64,000 bases of DNA from Paracoccaceae bacterium (GCA_016744015.1 JADGFD010000013.1:21419-85418), one strand, 5' to 3'; counted from the stretch's first letter, positions 53,753 to 62,325 are shown. Notes: generated by a model from the letters alone, not told the origin. Numbers and translations: made by a program.

Positions 53753-54685
53753 ATGAGCAAATATACCATATCTCGTGCAAATAATTGCACCACGCCGCAA
53801 GATGTAGCGGGTTTGTTGAAAAACGCACTATCCCAAAACACTCGAAAAGCGTATCGAGCGGACATCGCGTCGTTTGTCGCTTGGGGCGGAACGATACCCT
53901 CAACACCTGAGGAGTTGGCTTCCTACATTGCCGCGTCAGTGAATAATCTAAGTATTCCCACTATTAGACGGCACTTGTCAGCTTTGTCCTTTGCGCATGA
54001 AACGCTGGAGCTGTCAGAAAACCCGGTCAGACACGCAATGGTACGAACGACCATGAAAGGCGCTGCTCGACTCTACGGAACCCCTCAGCGGGGCGTAGAG
54101 CCTCTCCTGCTGGCAGACTTGAGGCGCATTATTGAAACCACCGGCAACTCAACCATCGATATCCGTAATAAAGCACTATTGGTACTTGGCTTTGCTGGCG
54201 GGTTTAGGCGGTCTGAACTGGTCGGGCTCAATTGCGAAGATATCGTTGAAAAGCCGGAAGGGCTCATTGTTACAATCCGGAAGTCGAAAACGGATCAAGA
54301 AGGCAACGGTCGACTAATGGGTATTCCGTTTGGTCGAGGAAGGATCTGTCCAGCGACCCTATCTTTGGATTGGCTTGCCAAAATTAGAGATCAACAAGGA
54401 CCATTGTTCAGGCCCGTTAGAAAAGGTGGGCAAATCATTGATCAACGACTTTCCGGCGAGGCGGTTGCCAAAGTTGTTAAGCAATCAGCACTCAGATTAA
54501 GTCTCGATCCTGCGCACTACTCGGCCCATTCGCTTCGTGCTGGATTTGTAACCAGCGCCATTCAATCGGGCGCGCCCTCTCATCTGGTTCGCAAGCAAAC
54601 CGGCCATGCATCAGACACCACAATGGCGAGGTATGTTAGATTGGGAAGTCTGTTTAGTGAAAATGCGGCTTCTTGGATACTGTAA
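53753..54685 (+). CDS. second tyrosine recombinase (XerC/D-like)
   Basis: A 310-aa recombinase with an N-terminal SAM-like domain (LSQNTRKAYRADIASFVAWG) and the catalytic set: Arg in GFAGGFRRSELVGLN, HSLRAGFVTSAI, RKQTGHASDTTMARYVRLG with the Tyr nucleophile. It differs in type from the island integrase, having no arm-binding domain. Copy 5 of the GTGCAA palindrome lies 22 bp inside the gene. Possible roles are resolution of dimers, excision of part of the island, or gene shuffling. Confidence 0.93.
   Translation: MSKYTISRANNCTTPQDVAGLLKNALSQNTRKAYRADIASFVAWGGTIPSTPEELASYIAASVNNLSIPTIRRHLSALSFAHETLELSENPVRHAMVRTTMKGAARLYGTPQRGVEPLLLADLRRIIETTGNSTIDIRNKALLVLGFAGGFRRSELVGLNCEDIVEKPEGLIVTIRKSKTDQEGNGRLMGIPFGRGRICPATLSLDWLAKIRDQQGPLFRPVRKGGQIIDQRLSGEAVAKVVKQSALRLSLDPAHYSAHSLRAGFVTSAIQSGAPSHLVRKQTGHASDTTMARYVRLGSLFSENAASWIL
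53775..53790. repeat. island palindrome copy 5: GTGCAA-ATAA-TTGCAC
   Basis: At the 5' end of the second recombinase; encodes ANNCT, as copy 2 does in the Rep-like gene, so the conservation is at DNA level at the start of two different genes. Confidence 0.75.
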
Positions 54686-54794
54686 GAGAGTTTTATTGAG
54701 TGATCGCCCTTAATGACGTGTTACCCGGAAACTGGACCATCCAAAGTTGGAATTTTTCAATTATTATCCCAGGATTGGGAGAAGGAAAATTCAA

Positions 54795-54817
54795 TTACGG
54801 TACCCTCGATACCGTAA
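54795..54817. promoter_or_regulatory. inverted repeat before the Detocs operon
   Basis: TTACGGTA (54795-54802) and TACCGTAA (54810-54817) form a perfect 8-bp inverted repeat with a 7-nt spacer, 90 bp before the first ATG. It may be an operator. A hairpin is the alternative, but no T-run follows. Confidence 0.5.
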
Positions 54818-54907
54818 AACATGTAGAGTAGCCTTCGCATCACAAAACGAACCGTGTTGTAACTTTTGAATCGAATTTTGGCTATTTTTCCCACAAATAG
54901 TAAACTT

Positions 54908-57754
54908 ATGATTGCATTGGTAATCGATATAAGTCAGGATAAAAGGTTAGAAAATAACCCTCAAATACAAGTCGGGATGAAACCACTTTCATGGCGCAAA
55001 CATTTGAATAACCAAACAATAAATTCTGATACAGTGCGCGACATAGTTTCTAAAAGAACTCTTACCGTCGGCATCAGGCGACGTTTGAGCTATTTGGACG
55101 AGCTTAAGAATTCAGAACATATCGATGAAACAGAATTCGAACAGCGGGCACTTTCGTATCGCTTCATCAGCAGCTTCAAATATCAAGATTCGTCATCGAA
55201 AAATAGCTCAATAGATGTGGTAATACTAAAATTTTGCCTTGCGCTTGCTCATACTCATGATGTGAATTACGCTCTCAAATACCTTGAACACTTTGATGAT
55301 ACGAAAGCTGCCAATACTCCGCTCTTGAAGCTCATAGTGAATGGTGAAACACGTATTTCAGCGCCCTTCCGTCAAAAACTCACACTATCTGATCAGTCTA
55401 TATTTGACGTTGAAAACCCTGGCATTGATATGAATCTTGTTCGTTCTTGTTACGAAAAAGCGCTGAGTAGACAAGGAATAAAACTGCCATTTGAAAAAAA
55501 AGGAATGGAAATCTTATTGGCATTGGTGGACGGTAGAGGAAAGCCAAAAAAAATCAACGGCTTAGACTCTTTGGTCGACTTCATTCACAGTTTCCTGAGT
55601 ACAACTTGGACATTATTTTCACCTAAAGTACTTAACGTAGTTTTCCAATATTTTAAGTTTCACAAAATAATTTCAAGCAAAGAAATGCAACTACATTACC
55701 TTGCACTAAAGAAATTCGGATTTGAAAGGCTCCAAACGCGATTGATCCTTCTTCGAGCTGTAAATGGTGATAAAGAAGCTCAGAGTTTTGCCCGCGAAAA
55801 ACTCCAATGGAACGACACGGGGTTTGAAGGAGAAAAAATCACAAGTATATCTTCTTTTCTAATTGGGGAGTTCAGCGGCGTAGAAACCATCAAGGGTTTG
55901 ACCAAAGATAACCCAATTGAGGCAGCAATATTCTTAACAATATATGTCAGTGAAAGAAAGAATGAGTTCGATTTTGTAAGGCGATTAGAAAGTGCATATG
56001 AATTTGATACATCAATTGTTAAAGTTCTTAACTGGCACCGCTTTTTAAACGATATTGATCTAGTTGCGGTGAGTAACAATCCAAATAAGATTTTCTTAGC
56101 CGCAATCTTAATCGACAAGAATATTCGCAAAAATTTTCACTACATTGCAAATCAATTTGGAATCGGTTCAGCTGGTGCTGATTTGAGGTCATATGCGCGC
56201 TATTTCAGGGATGAGAAAAAGGGCACTTGGCAGGGATTTTTGAAATCTTTTGATGTTCTTGGTCGAAACGCCAAGACTGCAGTTGTTAAATTCTTGATTT
56301 TGCCCGGGATGCTTGATCGAGTGACATCATTTTTGTGGAAAACACCTTCAAGCGCTGTATTTTCAGGTTACGAAAAAAATGTTATAGCTCTTCAATCAAA
56401 AAAGGAATGTATCGAATTCGGAATCTCGCGAAATATTTTCGCCCTTAACCATGCGGAGCAAATGTTGTCCGATATTCGGACCCTGATAAGACATCAAAAA
56501 TATAGAGAATCCGATAGCGAGGGCAGAATCAAAATAAATGAAACAGGTCTCGCACACGAGGTATTGCGTTGGTTGAATCCTAGACGGTTCCAGCTCGTTC
56601 AAAAAACTGGACAGTTTGGCAACGAATACAACAGAACCCAACTTGCTGCAAATGCAGACTTAATAGTGCCAGAGCTAGCAGAATTTATTTGTTATTCGAG
56701 CCCCAGTGATAGGATATCAAATAGATATGCATTTGATATTCAACTCGGAGACAAATTACGTCACAACTTTTTGGCGATTCAACTCAAAGAACAAGTAGAG
56801 CAGATCTTTGCTGAAAATTTAATTAATCGAAATACGATTGATCTTTTCCATACCATTGTTGATTCGACAATCTCGGGTTTTTCCAACCAATGGATAACAA
56901 TAGATCGATCACGCTCTTTTTTTGCTAATCTAAATAATGAGTTAAACCATATTGTTGTTAATTGGGGAGAAGCCGAATCAACAGATTTCAAGCTTCTGTC
57001 TCAGGATATCGCGAAAAAAGGGCTGGAACTGTTTAGTCGTCTTCTGCACGAATGCCAAAGAGAATGGCAAACAACGTTCTTAAGTATTTTTCAAAGGAAA
57101 ATCACAGCTTTCGCAAGAAATAATGCAGAAATCAATCAATTAATATCGGATAGATTATTTCAAGAGATATCCTATGCCGTGACTGAAAGTGCTTCTTGGA
57201 TGCAAATCAATGAAATTGGCTATCCCTCGAAGGTTAATCTCAGAGACTTGATGTTTGACGAAGCGTTTCAATTGAAAAAACAGGCTCAATTTAGAAGGTC
57301 GTTCTCATGCGAAACTCTAGATCTGAATGGGAAGGATACTTTGCTCGACATCAGCATTCCCGGAACATGGGTCGAACCTGTTGTCGCTATTGTGGATAAT
57401 GCAATAAGCAATGCATGTAAAAATAGTGGCCTAGGTGTTAACACACCGATAGAGCTGCGTTTGCAGGAGCAAAATGGTGGAGTAAAGGTAACTTTTTCTA
57501 ACCGGATAAGCAGGCAAAATCGAACTCTTGTCCATCAAGGTGTGATAGAAGCAAAAAAAATTCTGGCTGGACCAATCGACAAAAATGTGAACCAGAAAAA
57601 ACAAGGATCTGGACTAAATAGAATTCGTAGTGCTTGGTTGATGGTTTTAGGCTGTGAAATTGAAATTGAAATCTCTGACAAGAACATCTCCTCTGATTAT
57701 GTTGAGATTTCGTTTTTCCTACCAATGAAAAGTGTTGAATGGAAAAGGGAATAA
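54908..57754 (+). CDS. dtcA: Detocs-type sensor kinase, DtcA-like
   Basis: A 948-aa protein from the ATG at 54908; a TTG at 54866 in the same frame would add 14 residues and neither has a clear ribosome site. The first 600 residues are helical repeat-like, without membrane spans, as expected for an intracellular infection sensor. The C-terminus is a GHKL ATPase: N-box VAIVDNAISNACKN (Asp830-Asn831) and G-box KKQGSGLNRIRS (about 898-909). A candidate phosphate-accepting His is His619 in DKLRHNFLAIQLKEQ, but the distance to the N-box is longer than usual. Followed directly by a receiver and a receiver-nucleosidase gene, the Detocs order. Strongly AT-rich. Confidence 0.8.
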   Translation: MIALVIDISQDKRLENNPQIQVGMKPLSWRKHLNNQTINSDTVRDIVSKRTLTVGIRRRLSYLDELKNSEHIDETEFEQRALSYRFISSFKYQDSSSKNSSIDVVILKFCLALAHTHDVNYALKYLEHFDDTKAANTPLLKLIVNGETRISAPFRQKLTLSDQSIFDVENPGIDMNLVRSCYEKALSRQGIKLPFEKKGMEILLALVDGRGKPKKINGLDSLVDFIHSFLSTTWTLFSPKVLNVVFQYFKFHKIISSKEMQLHYLALKKFGFERLQTRLILLRAVNGDKEAQSFAREKLQWNDTGFEGEKITSISSFLIGEFSGVETIKGLTKDNPIEAAIFLTIYVSERKNEFDFVRRLESAYEFDTSIVKVLNWHRFLNDIDLVAVSNNPNKIFLAAILIDKNIRKNFHYIANQFGIGSAGADLRSYARYFRDEKKGTWQGFLKSFDVLGRNAKTAVVKFLILPGMLDRVTSFLWKTPSSAVFSGYEKNVIALQSKKECIEFGISRNIFALNHAEQMLSDIRTLIRHQKYRESDSEGRIKINETGLAHEVLRWLNPRRFQLVQKTGQFGNEYNRTQLAANADLIVPELAEFICYSSPSDRISNRYAFDIQLGDKLRHNFLAIQLKEQVEQIFAENLINRNTIDLFHTIVDSTISGFSNQWITIDRSRSFFANLNNELNHIVVNWGEAESTDFKLLSQDIAKKGLELFSRLLHECQREWQTTFLSIFQRKITAFARNNAEINQLISDRLFQEISYAVTESASWMQINEIGYPSKVNLRDLMFDEAFQLKKQAQFRRSFSCETLDLNGKDTLLDISIPGTWVEPVVAIVDNAISNACKNSGLGVNTPIELRLQEQNGGVKVTFSNRISRQNRTLVHQGVIEAKKILAGPIDKNVNQKKQGSGLNRIRSAWLMVLGCEIEIEISDKNISSDYVEISFFLPMKSVEWKRE

Positions 57755-57755
57755 G

Positions 57756-58205
57756 TTGAAAATTCTTGTTATTGATGACCAACCAAAAAAATATATGGAT
57801 CTCAAACCGGTGCTTGACGAGATTTTCCCGGAAAATATCTGTACTCACACAAAAACGTTCAGTTCAGGAATTTCACTGCTAGAGACAGGACTATGGGATT
57901 ATGTGTTTTTGGATATGTCGTTTAAAGCAAATGATAACCCTAGTGAGGAAACCGGTTTCGAAGGCTTGGCTGGGTTGACCGTTCTTCAACACATGCGAAG
58001 ATCGAGAATAGTATCCAAGGTCATTATTTTCACAGCACACGCAAATTTTGAGGACCCTGAATACGAAGAGATTGTTGGTATTGGAAATTTGGAAAAACAT
58101 GTTTCCACGTATTTTGGCTCATTGTGCCTTGGATGTGTAAATTCAAATGATACTACCAAGAATACAATTTTGAAAATTAGGAGATTGATAAATAATGGCG
58201 AATAG
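57756..58205 (+). CDS. dtcB: stand-alone receiver protein, DtcB-like
   Basis: A 149-aa single-domain response regulator. The TTG at 57756 follows the dtcA stop by one base with AAAAGGGA upstream. Asp7-Asp8 (VIDDQ), phospho-acceptor Asp53 in VFLDMSF and Thr93 in IIFTAH are present. In Detocs the DtcB protein is reported to accept phosphate and act as a buffer that prevents false triggering; here that role is inferred from position. Its end overlaps the next start by 11 bp. Confidence 0.85.
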   Translation: MKILVIDDQPKKYMDLKPVLDEIFPENICTHTKTFSSGISLLETGLWDYVFLDMSFKANDNPSEETGFEGLAGLTVLQHMRRSRIVSKVIIFTAHANFEDPEYEEIVGIGNLEKHVSTYFGSLCLGCVNSNDTTKNTILKIRRLINNGE

Positions 58206-59622
58206 ACGCATGGACTTAAAACCCGAAGTGAGAATTTTAATCGTTGAAGACAATGATGCAAAATATAGAGATATAAGCAACAGATTTCGAAGATATGTAG
58301 ATTCTGGATGTGAATTTGTTCCGAAAATTACCCGTGCGAAAAGTGCATTTTCCGCAACAACTACTGTCTCAAATCATTTTTTTGATGTTATTATACTAGA
58401 TTTAAAAATCCCCCACAATGATGCTATTGACGGAGAAAATTCGGAAGATCTGTGCGCCGTAGAGAATTCCAAAGAAGTTTACAAATTTATCACAAAAAAC
58501 TCGGAATTCTGCCCATTTCTTATAGTTGGATTGACCGCACTGGAAAAAGAGGAATATGCAGAGCTATTTTCCGAAAACTCCATTTTTTCGATCGAGGATT
58601 ATGCGACAAATACTTGGTTCGAGAACATTGTATACAGAATAAACTTTATTTCGAAAGGAAAATCGGCACTCAGTAATTTCTTAGAAAACAACTTCAGTTA
58701 CGACGCTATTTTGCTAGTTGCTCGCCAGAAAAATGAGTTTGAACCAATTCTCGCATCAATTGATTGGCTTGACGGTCACAGCACAAATCCGAGGCTTGGT
58801 CGACGGAAAAATGGTTTTGGTCGTATCGAGCTTTCTAATGGTCGAATACTTAATATAGGCATAGTTTGCTTGGGAGAAATGGGACTATCCGTTGCCGCCG
58901 CATATACAACTCAACTAATCCACATGTTTCGGCCTCGACATTTCGCGATGTTAGGAATGTGCTGCGGTTTTCGTGGGGACGAGAACCGCTCAAATACAAA
59001 GTTAGGAGACGTAATTATTGCCAATAGAACTGCCAACTGGGATGAGGGGCGCTACGAAGACAATGCGCAAGAGCTGAAGGAAGATGTTTTTTTTCATCAA
59101 CGTGTTGTTGATAGAAACCCAAGTATCGAAACCATCGAGGGGATAGAAGCCTTTCTTGAAGATTCAAAAAAACGCACTGAAGAATTGATAAAAGTCAGTT
59201 TTCGTAAACCTGAAAGTCAGAAAATAATAAATGATTACGAAATGAAGGTAAATAAGGAATTATTCGAAGAACAACAAGCAGATCCTACAAGTAAGAAAGT
59301 GAACGAGACTTACAAATTTGACACGAATAGTAAAATTCATTTTGAATCTCTGGTTTCAGGATCTTCAGTTGTTGATAGCTCCAAAATAATAGGAGAAATC
59401 CGCAACCGTTTTCCTTCTTCGATTGGCTTGGAAATGGAAGCTCACGCTGTTTATTCAGCGGTGAAATGCTGCTATGGGCGTAAGCCCAACACCGTGGTTA
59501 TAAAAGGAGTTGCAGATCACGGAGATGGAACCAAAGCCAAGATTATTCAGGGTCTCGCAAGTTCTGCTTCGTTTTTGGTCTATAGGGAACTGCTTGAAAG
59601 CTTTGAAATCGAAGACAGCTAA
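58195..59622 (+). CDS. dtcC: receiver-nucleosidase effector, DtcC-like
   Basis: A 475-aa protein. The N-terminal receiver (residues 12-145) has VEDND, phospho-acceptor Asp69 in IILDLKIP and Thr113. The C-terminal phosphorylase/nucleosidase (PNP_UDP) domain (about 168-470) shows DAILLVA, GRILNIGIVCLGEMGLSVAAA, the glycine-rich LGMCCGFRGD, substrate-binding GLEMEAHAVYSA (Glu413, Glu415) and catalytic-type GVADHGD (Asp441). Residues about 290-375 form a charged insertion. Published Detocs DtcC proteins cut ATP to adenine and ribose-5'-triphosphate after phosphorylation, which stops phage growth. Same function inferred. Confidence 0.85.
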   Translation: MANRRMDLKPEVRILIVEDNDAKYRDISNRFRRYVDSGCEFVPKITRAKSAFSATTTVSNHFFDVIILDLKIPHNDAIDGENSEDLCAVENSKEVYKFITKNSEFCPFLIVGLTALEKEEYAELFSENSIFSIEDYATNTWFENIVYRINFISKGKSALSNFLENNFSYDAILLVARQKNEFEPILASIDWLDGHSTNPRLGRRKNGFGRIELSNGRILNIGIVCLGEMGLSVAAAYTTQLIHMFRPRHFAMLGMCCGFRGDENRSNTKLGDVIIANRTANWDEGRYEDNAQELKEDVFFHQRVVDRNPSIETIEGIEAFLEDSKKRTEELIKVSFRKPESQKIINDYEMKVNKELFEEQQADPTSKKVNETYKFDTNSKIHFESLVSGSSVVDSSKIIGEIRNRFPSSIGLEMEAHAVYSAVKCCYGRKPNTVVIKGVADHGDGTKAKIIQGLASSASFLVYRELLESFEIEDS

Positions 59623-59682
59623 TTTAAATTGCATAAACATGCGGTGTGAAGCTGTGCTGCTTAGGAGATGGAAGCTAGTTCT

Positions 59683-59703
59683 TTTGGTGCAAATTTGGTG
59701 CAA
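59683..59703 (+). promoter_or_regulatory. putative integrase arm site, right
   Basis: The same two tandem TTTGGTGCAA units as at 42632-42652, 116 bp inside attR, on the same strand. Confidence 0.6.
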
Positions 59704-59819
59704 CAAACCTCCAGAACTTGTAGCAATACACGGCAGCCAGCATGGATAAGGCAACCGTTAAATTAATGTAATCAATCCCTTAGCGTTGTGAAGTATCCTA
59801 GGTTGTCCGCTTGGCTATT

Positions 59820-59869
59820 ACTTCTAATCAGCAGGCCACAGGTTCGAATCCTGTCGGGGTCACCATATT
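59820..59869 (+). repeat. island attR, 50-bp direct repeat
   Basis: Exact copy of 42531-42580, containing the 3' half of tRNA-Arg from the anticodon on. Not a functional tRNA since the 5' half is absent. Confidence 0.95.
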
Positions 59870-60083
59870 ATCCTTATGAAACGTCAGATTTGTTTGACCT
59901 TTACGTCACAACACTGACCCAAAATGAAAAAATTGGCAAAGCCGATCTTCGCGAAAAACGCAGTGAAGGTCTTAAAAGAGCTCTAAGTGACTGATGCTGC
60001 AATCCGCACAAAGGTCAGCTAACCGGAAAGACGACGTTGAACCTTAGAGGAACGAGGCGAACAACAGTCGCCTTTCTCTACGT
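59870..60083. other. spacer right of attR
   Basis: About 210 bp from the island edge to the lrp stop. A short frame crosses from the tRNA fragment but is not convincing. Nothing else recognised. Confidence 0.5.
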
Positions 60084-60530
60084 TCATATGGTAGTAAGTA
60101 ACATACTGGTTTCACTGTTTTCAATGCCATCAATCATCCTGACTTCTCTCAAGACGCGATCAAAATCAGCCAAATTTTCGACCTGAATTTCCGACACTAA
60201 GTCCCATTTCCCACTGGTTGTGTGGACGCGTTGCAGCTCAGGAATTCCGCGTAACCTAGTGATGACTTGCGTGGTGTTCTTACCTGAAATTTCGATCATC
60301 ATGATCGCCCTGATACCACCATCCTCGTAATCTTCGCGAACCCGTGCGGTAAAGCCCAACAATGCGCCGGAATGTAACAGCCGGTCCATACGGTTCTGTA
60401 CTGTGCCGCGCGATACGTCCAGAATTTCGGCCATCTTGGCAACCGGTGCCCGCCCATCCCGTTTCAGAAGCGCGATCATCTCACGATCAAAATCATCGTA
60501 GATGTGTTTTTTGAGTTTCTCCGAGGCCAT
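60084..60530 (-). CDS. Lrp/AsnC-family regulator
   Basis: A 148-aa regulator starting at the ATG at 60530. HTH: DDFDREMIALLKRDGRAPVAKM followed by AEILDVSRGTVQNRMDRLLHSGAL, and an AsnC ligand/oligomer domain (IRAIMMIEISGK, VHTTSGKWDLVSEIQVEN). It is divergent from the ctlX gene, 130 bp away, so it probably regulates it in response to arginine, citrulline or a related amino acid. Confidence 0.93.
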   Translation of the reverse strand: MASEKLKKHIYDDFDREMIALLKRDGRAPVAKMAEILDVSRGTVQNRMDRLLHSGALLGFTARVREDYEDGGIRAIMMIEISGKNTTQVITRLRGIPELQRVHTTSGKWDLVSEIQVENLADFDRVLREVRMIDGIENSETSMLLTTI

Positions 60531-60660
60531 GCTTAATACCAAAAGTTACAAATTTATTACGCATAATGCTGAATTTTTAACGATATGTATAGCAATTTTG
60601 GCATTTAGCTTGCTATTCTTACATCTATACTCGGTCAGACATCCTCAAAAGGTTTTCACG

Positions 60661-61608
60661 ATGAGCATCACACCCAGCATTCAGGCACCGTCTTCCGTTG
60701 TGATGGTTCGCCCACATTATTTTGCAGTAAACCCCGAAACTTTCGACAACGCTTATCAATCGGACACACCGTCCTCCGAGATTGAATCACGCAAAGCCTA
60801 CGATGAATTGACCCAAGCCGCTGACACTCTGCAATCGCATGGCGTTAATGTTCACTTGTTCGAGGGTGACAACCCCAAAACACCAGACTGTGTATTCCCC
60901 AACAATTGGTTCTCCACGCATGCGGGTGGCCACATCGCGCTCTACCCGATGAAGGCCCCCAATCGACGACTTGAGCGGCGTCAGGATGTGATGGAAGTGT
61001 TGAAGTCGCAATACCGGGTTCAAGACATTCTAGATTATTCAGGCCTTGAGCATGACAATCTATATCTTGAGGGAACAGGGGCCATGGTGCTTGATCACAT
61101 GGATCGCATTGCCTATGCGGTCACATCGGATCGTACAAGCTCGATTGTGCTGGAACGGTTCTGTACGCATTTCAATTATGAACCGATGGCGTTTTCAGCT
61201 GCAGATGCACAGGGCCGTGCGGTCTATCACACCAATGTTTTGATGTGCATAGCCACCAATTTCGCAATGATTGGCAGTGGGATGATTCAAGACCCCGTGC
61301 GCCGCGCTGATGTATTATCACGATTGTCACAAGGTGGGCGTAGCATTATCGAACTAACCGAGGCTCAGGTCGCCAGATTTGCCGGAAACGCGATTGAGCT
61401 GCAGGGGCAGAACGGTCGAATCCTCGCATTGTCTCAAACTGCGTTTGATGCACTTGATGACATTCAACGAACCATCATTACCGCCAGCGCAACGCTGGTC
61501 CCGCTGAAGATACCGACAATCGAGCTTTCGGGCGGGTCTGTGCGGTGTACCATTGCCGGAGTTCATTTGACCACAAGACACCCCAATGTCTTGGTACACC
61601 GGAGTTGA
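60661..61608 (+). CDS. ctlX: citrulline hydrolase/amidinotransferase-like enzyme, CtlX type
   Basis: A 315-aa enzyme of the guanidine-modifying superfamily. The ATG at 60661 (MSITPSIQAPSSVVMVRPHYF) fits; the longer open frame overlaps the lrp gene. Active-site elements: DCVFPNNWFSTH (Asp/Asn with substrate), LEGTGAMVLDH (Glu), AVYHTNVLMCI (His) and the nucleophile Cys in SGGSVRCTIAGVHL. CtlX-like enzymes use citrulline or related arginine compounds. The usual partner ornithine cyclodeaminase is absent; a broken unrelated gene follows. Confidence 0.85.
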   Translation: MSITPSIQAPSSVVMVRPHYFAVNPETFDNAYQSDTPSSEIESRKAYDELTQAADTLQSHGVNVHLFEGDNPKTPDCVFPNNWFSTHAGGHIALYPMKAPNRRLERRQDVMEVLKSQYRVQDILDYSGLEHDNLYLEGTGAMVLDHMDRIAYAVTSDRTSSIVLERFCTHFNYEPMAFSAADAQGRAVYHTNVLMCIATNFAMIGSGMIQDPVRRADVLSRLSQGGRSIIELTEAQVARFAGNAIELQGQNGRILALSQTAFDALDDIQRTIITASATLVPLKIPTIELSGGSVRCTIAGVHLTTRHPNVLVHRS

Positions 61609-61610
61609 AA

Positions 61611-62325
61611 ATGAACGACACTAAACATCAATACCACGCTCTGTTATGGCCCTATTGATGTTCGTGAACCGGTTGAGCCTTTCCACTCTGAATGGGAAGC
61701 GCCTGCGTGGGCCCTATCCAAAAGCTTTGGAAGCGGTGCCCCCGATATAACCATCGACTGGTGGCGGCGTGTCCGCGAAACTTCAATTCCGACTGACTAT
61801 TTGACGCGGCCGTATCTGGACAGTTGGCTCGAAACTGACACGACCACCTTGGTAGATTCCAAAATTTGTGCGATCAAAGAACTTGCGACCGGAAAATCTG
61901 ACACACCGCCTGTTGGAGGGGCTGCTTCAATCAGCGTCGCGGATGCAATTTTGGCAAACCGCGTTAGCGCAACCAGATTTGACCGCCCAGTCGAGGTTGA
62001 GCCAAAATTTACCGTTGGAAACCGAATTGTTGCGCATCAGAATGCATCAACTGGCCATAAGCGGTTGCCCGGATATGGCCGCGGTCGTGTAGGGACAATC
62101 CGTGCGAACCACGGGGCCCAGCCGACATTAGTGCCGCTAAAATATTGCGACAACGCACCAATGTCCGCAATAACGGACTGCAGTGCAGCATTTGAGAGCA
62201 TTATTAAGGTCGGCAATGGGCCGAAAGCTGCTACTCGAATTATGACCCCAAATGTCTGCTTCGTCCGCTCAGCCGACCTTGGCAAAAGCTGCGATGAAAG
62301 TCCGGTCCGGGTCAGAAATGCTTGA
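61611..62325 (+). pseudogene. nitrile hydratase beta-like remnant
   Basis: From about 61650 the frame reads YGPIDVREPVEPFHSEWEAP, DYLTRPYLDSWLETDT and later FTVGNRIVAHQN...GHKRLPGYGRGRVGTIRANHGAQP, as in nitrile hydratase (or thiocyanate hydrolase) beta subunits. The only ATG (61611, MNDTKHQYHALLWPY) is in another frame and stops after 15 codons, so a shift has cut off the start. After NHGAQP the sequence leaves the family. No alpha subunit is in the window. Confidence 0.75.

Larger units (their letters stand above)
42531..59869 (+). mobile_element. genomic island in tRNA-Arg with defence cargo
   Basis: 17.3 kb bounded by exact 50-bp repeats, with an integrase next to tRNA-Arg. Cargo in order: unknown protein, HTH, small protein, Rep-like protein and its broken copy, STAND nuclease, RarA-C-like protein, second recombinase, Detocs operon. 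Base use in the right half is much more AT-rich than the chromosome. No conjugation or phage structural genes are present, so it needs outside help to move between cells. Confidence 0.92.

Noticed and set aside
44964..53790. GTGCAA palindromes as a CRISPR array
   Set aside because: They are far apart and irregularly spaced, with no spacers or cas genes.
54866..58205. Ordinary two-component regulator
   Set aside because: The sensor has no membrane segment, neither receiver has a DNA-binding domain, and the second receiver is fused to a nucleosidase.
42531..59869. Island as a complete prophage or conjugative element
   Set aside because: No capsid, terminase, relaxase or type IV secretion genes are present.
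59820..59876. A second tRNA-Arg gene
   Set aside because: Only the 3' half is present; the 5' acceptor and D arm are missing. It is the att repeat.
59788..59994. 68-codon ORF across attR
   Set aside because: It translates the tRNA fragment and spacer, has no ribosome site and no family.
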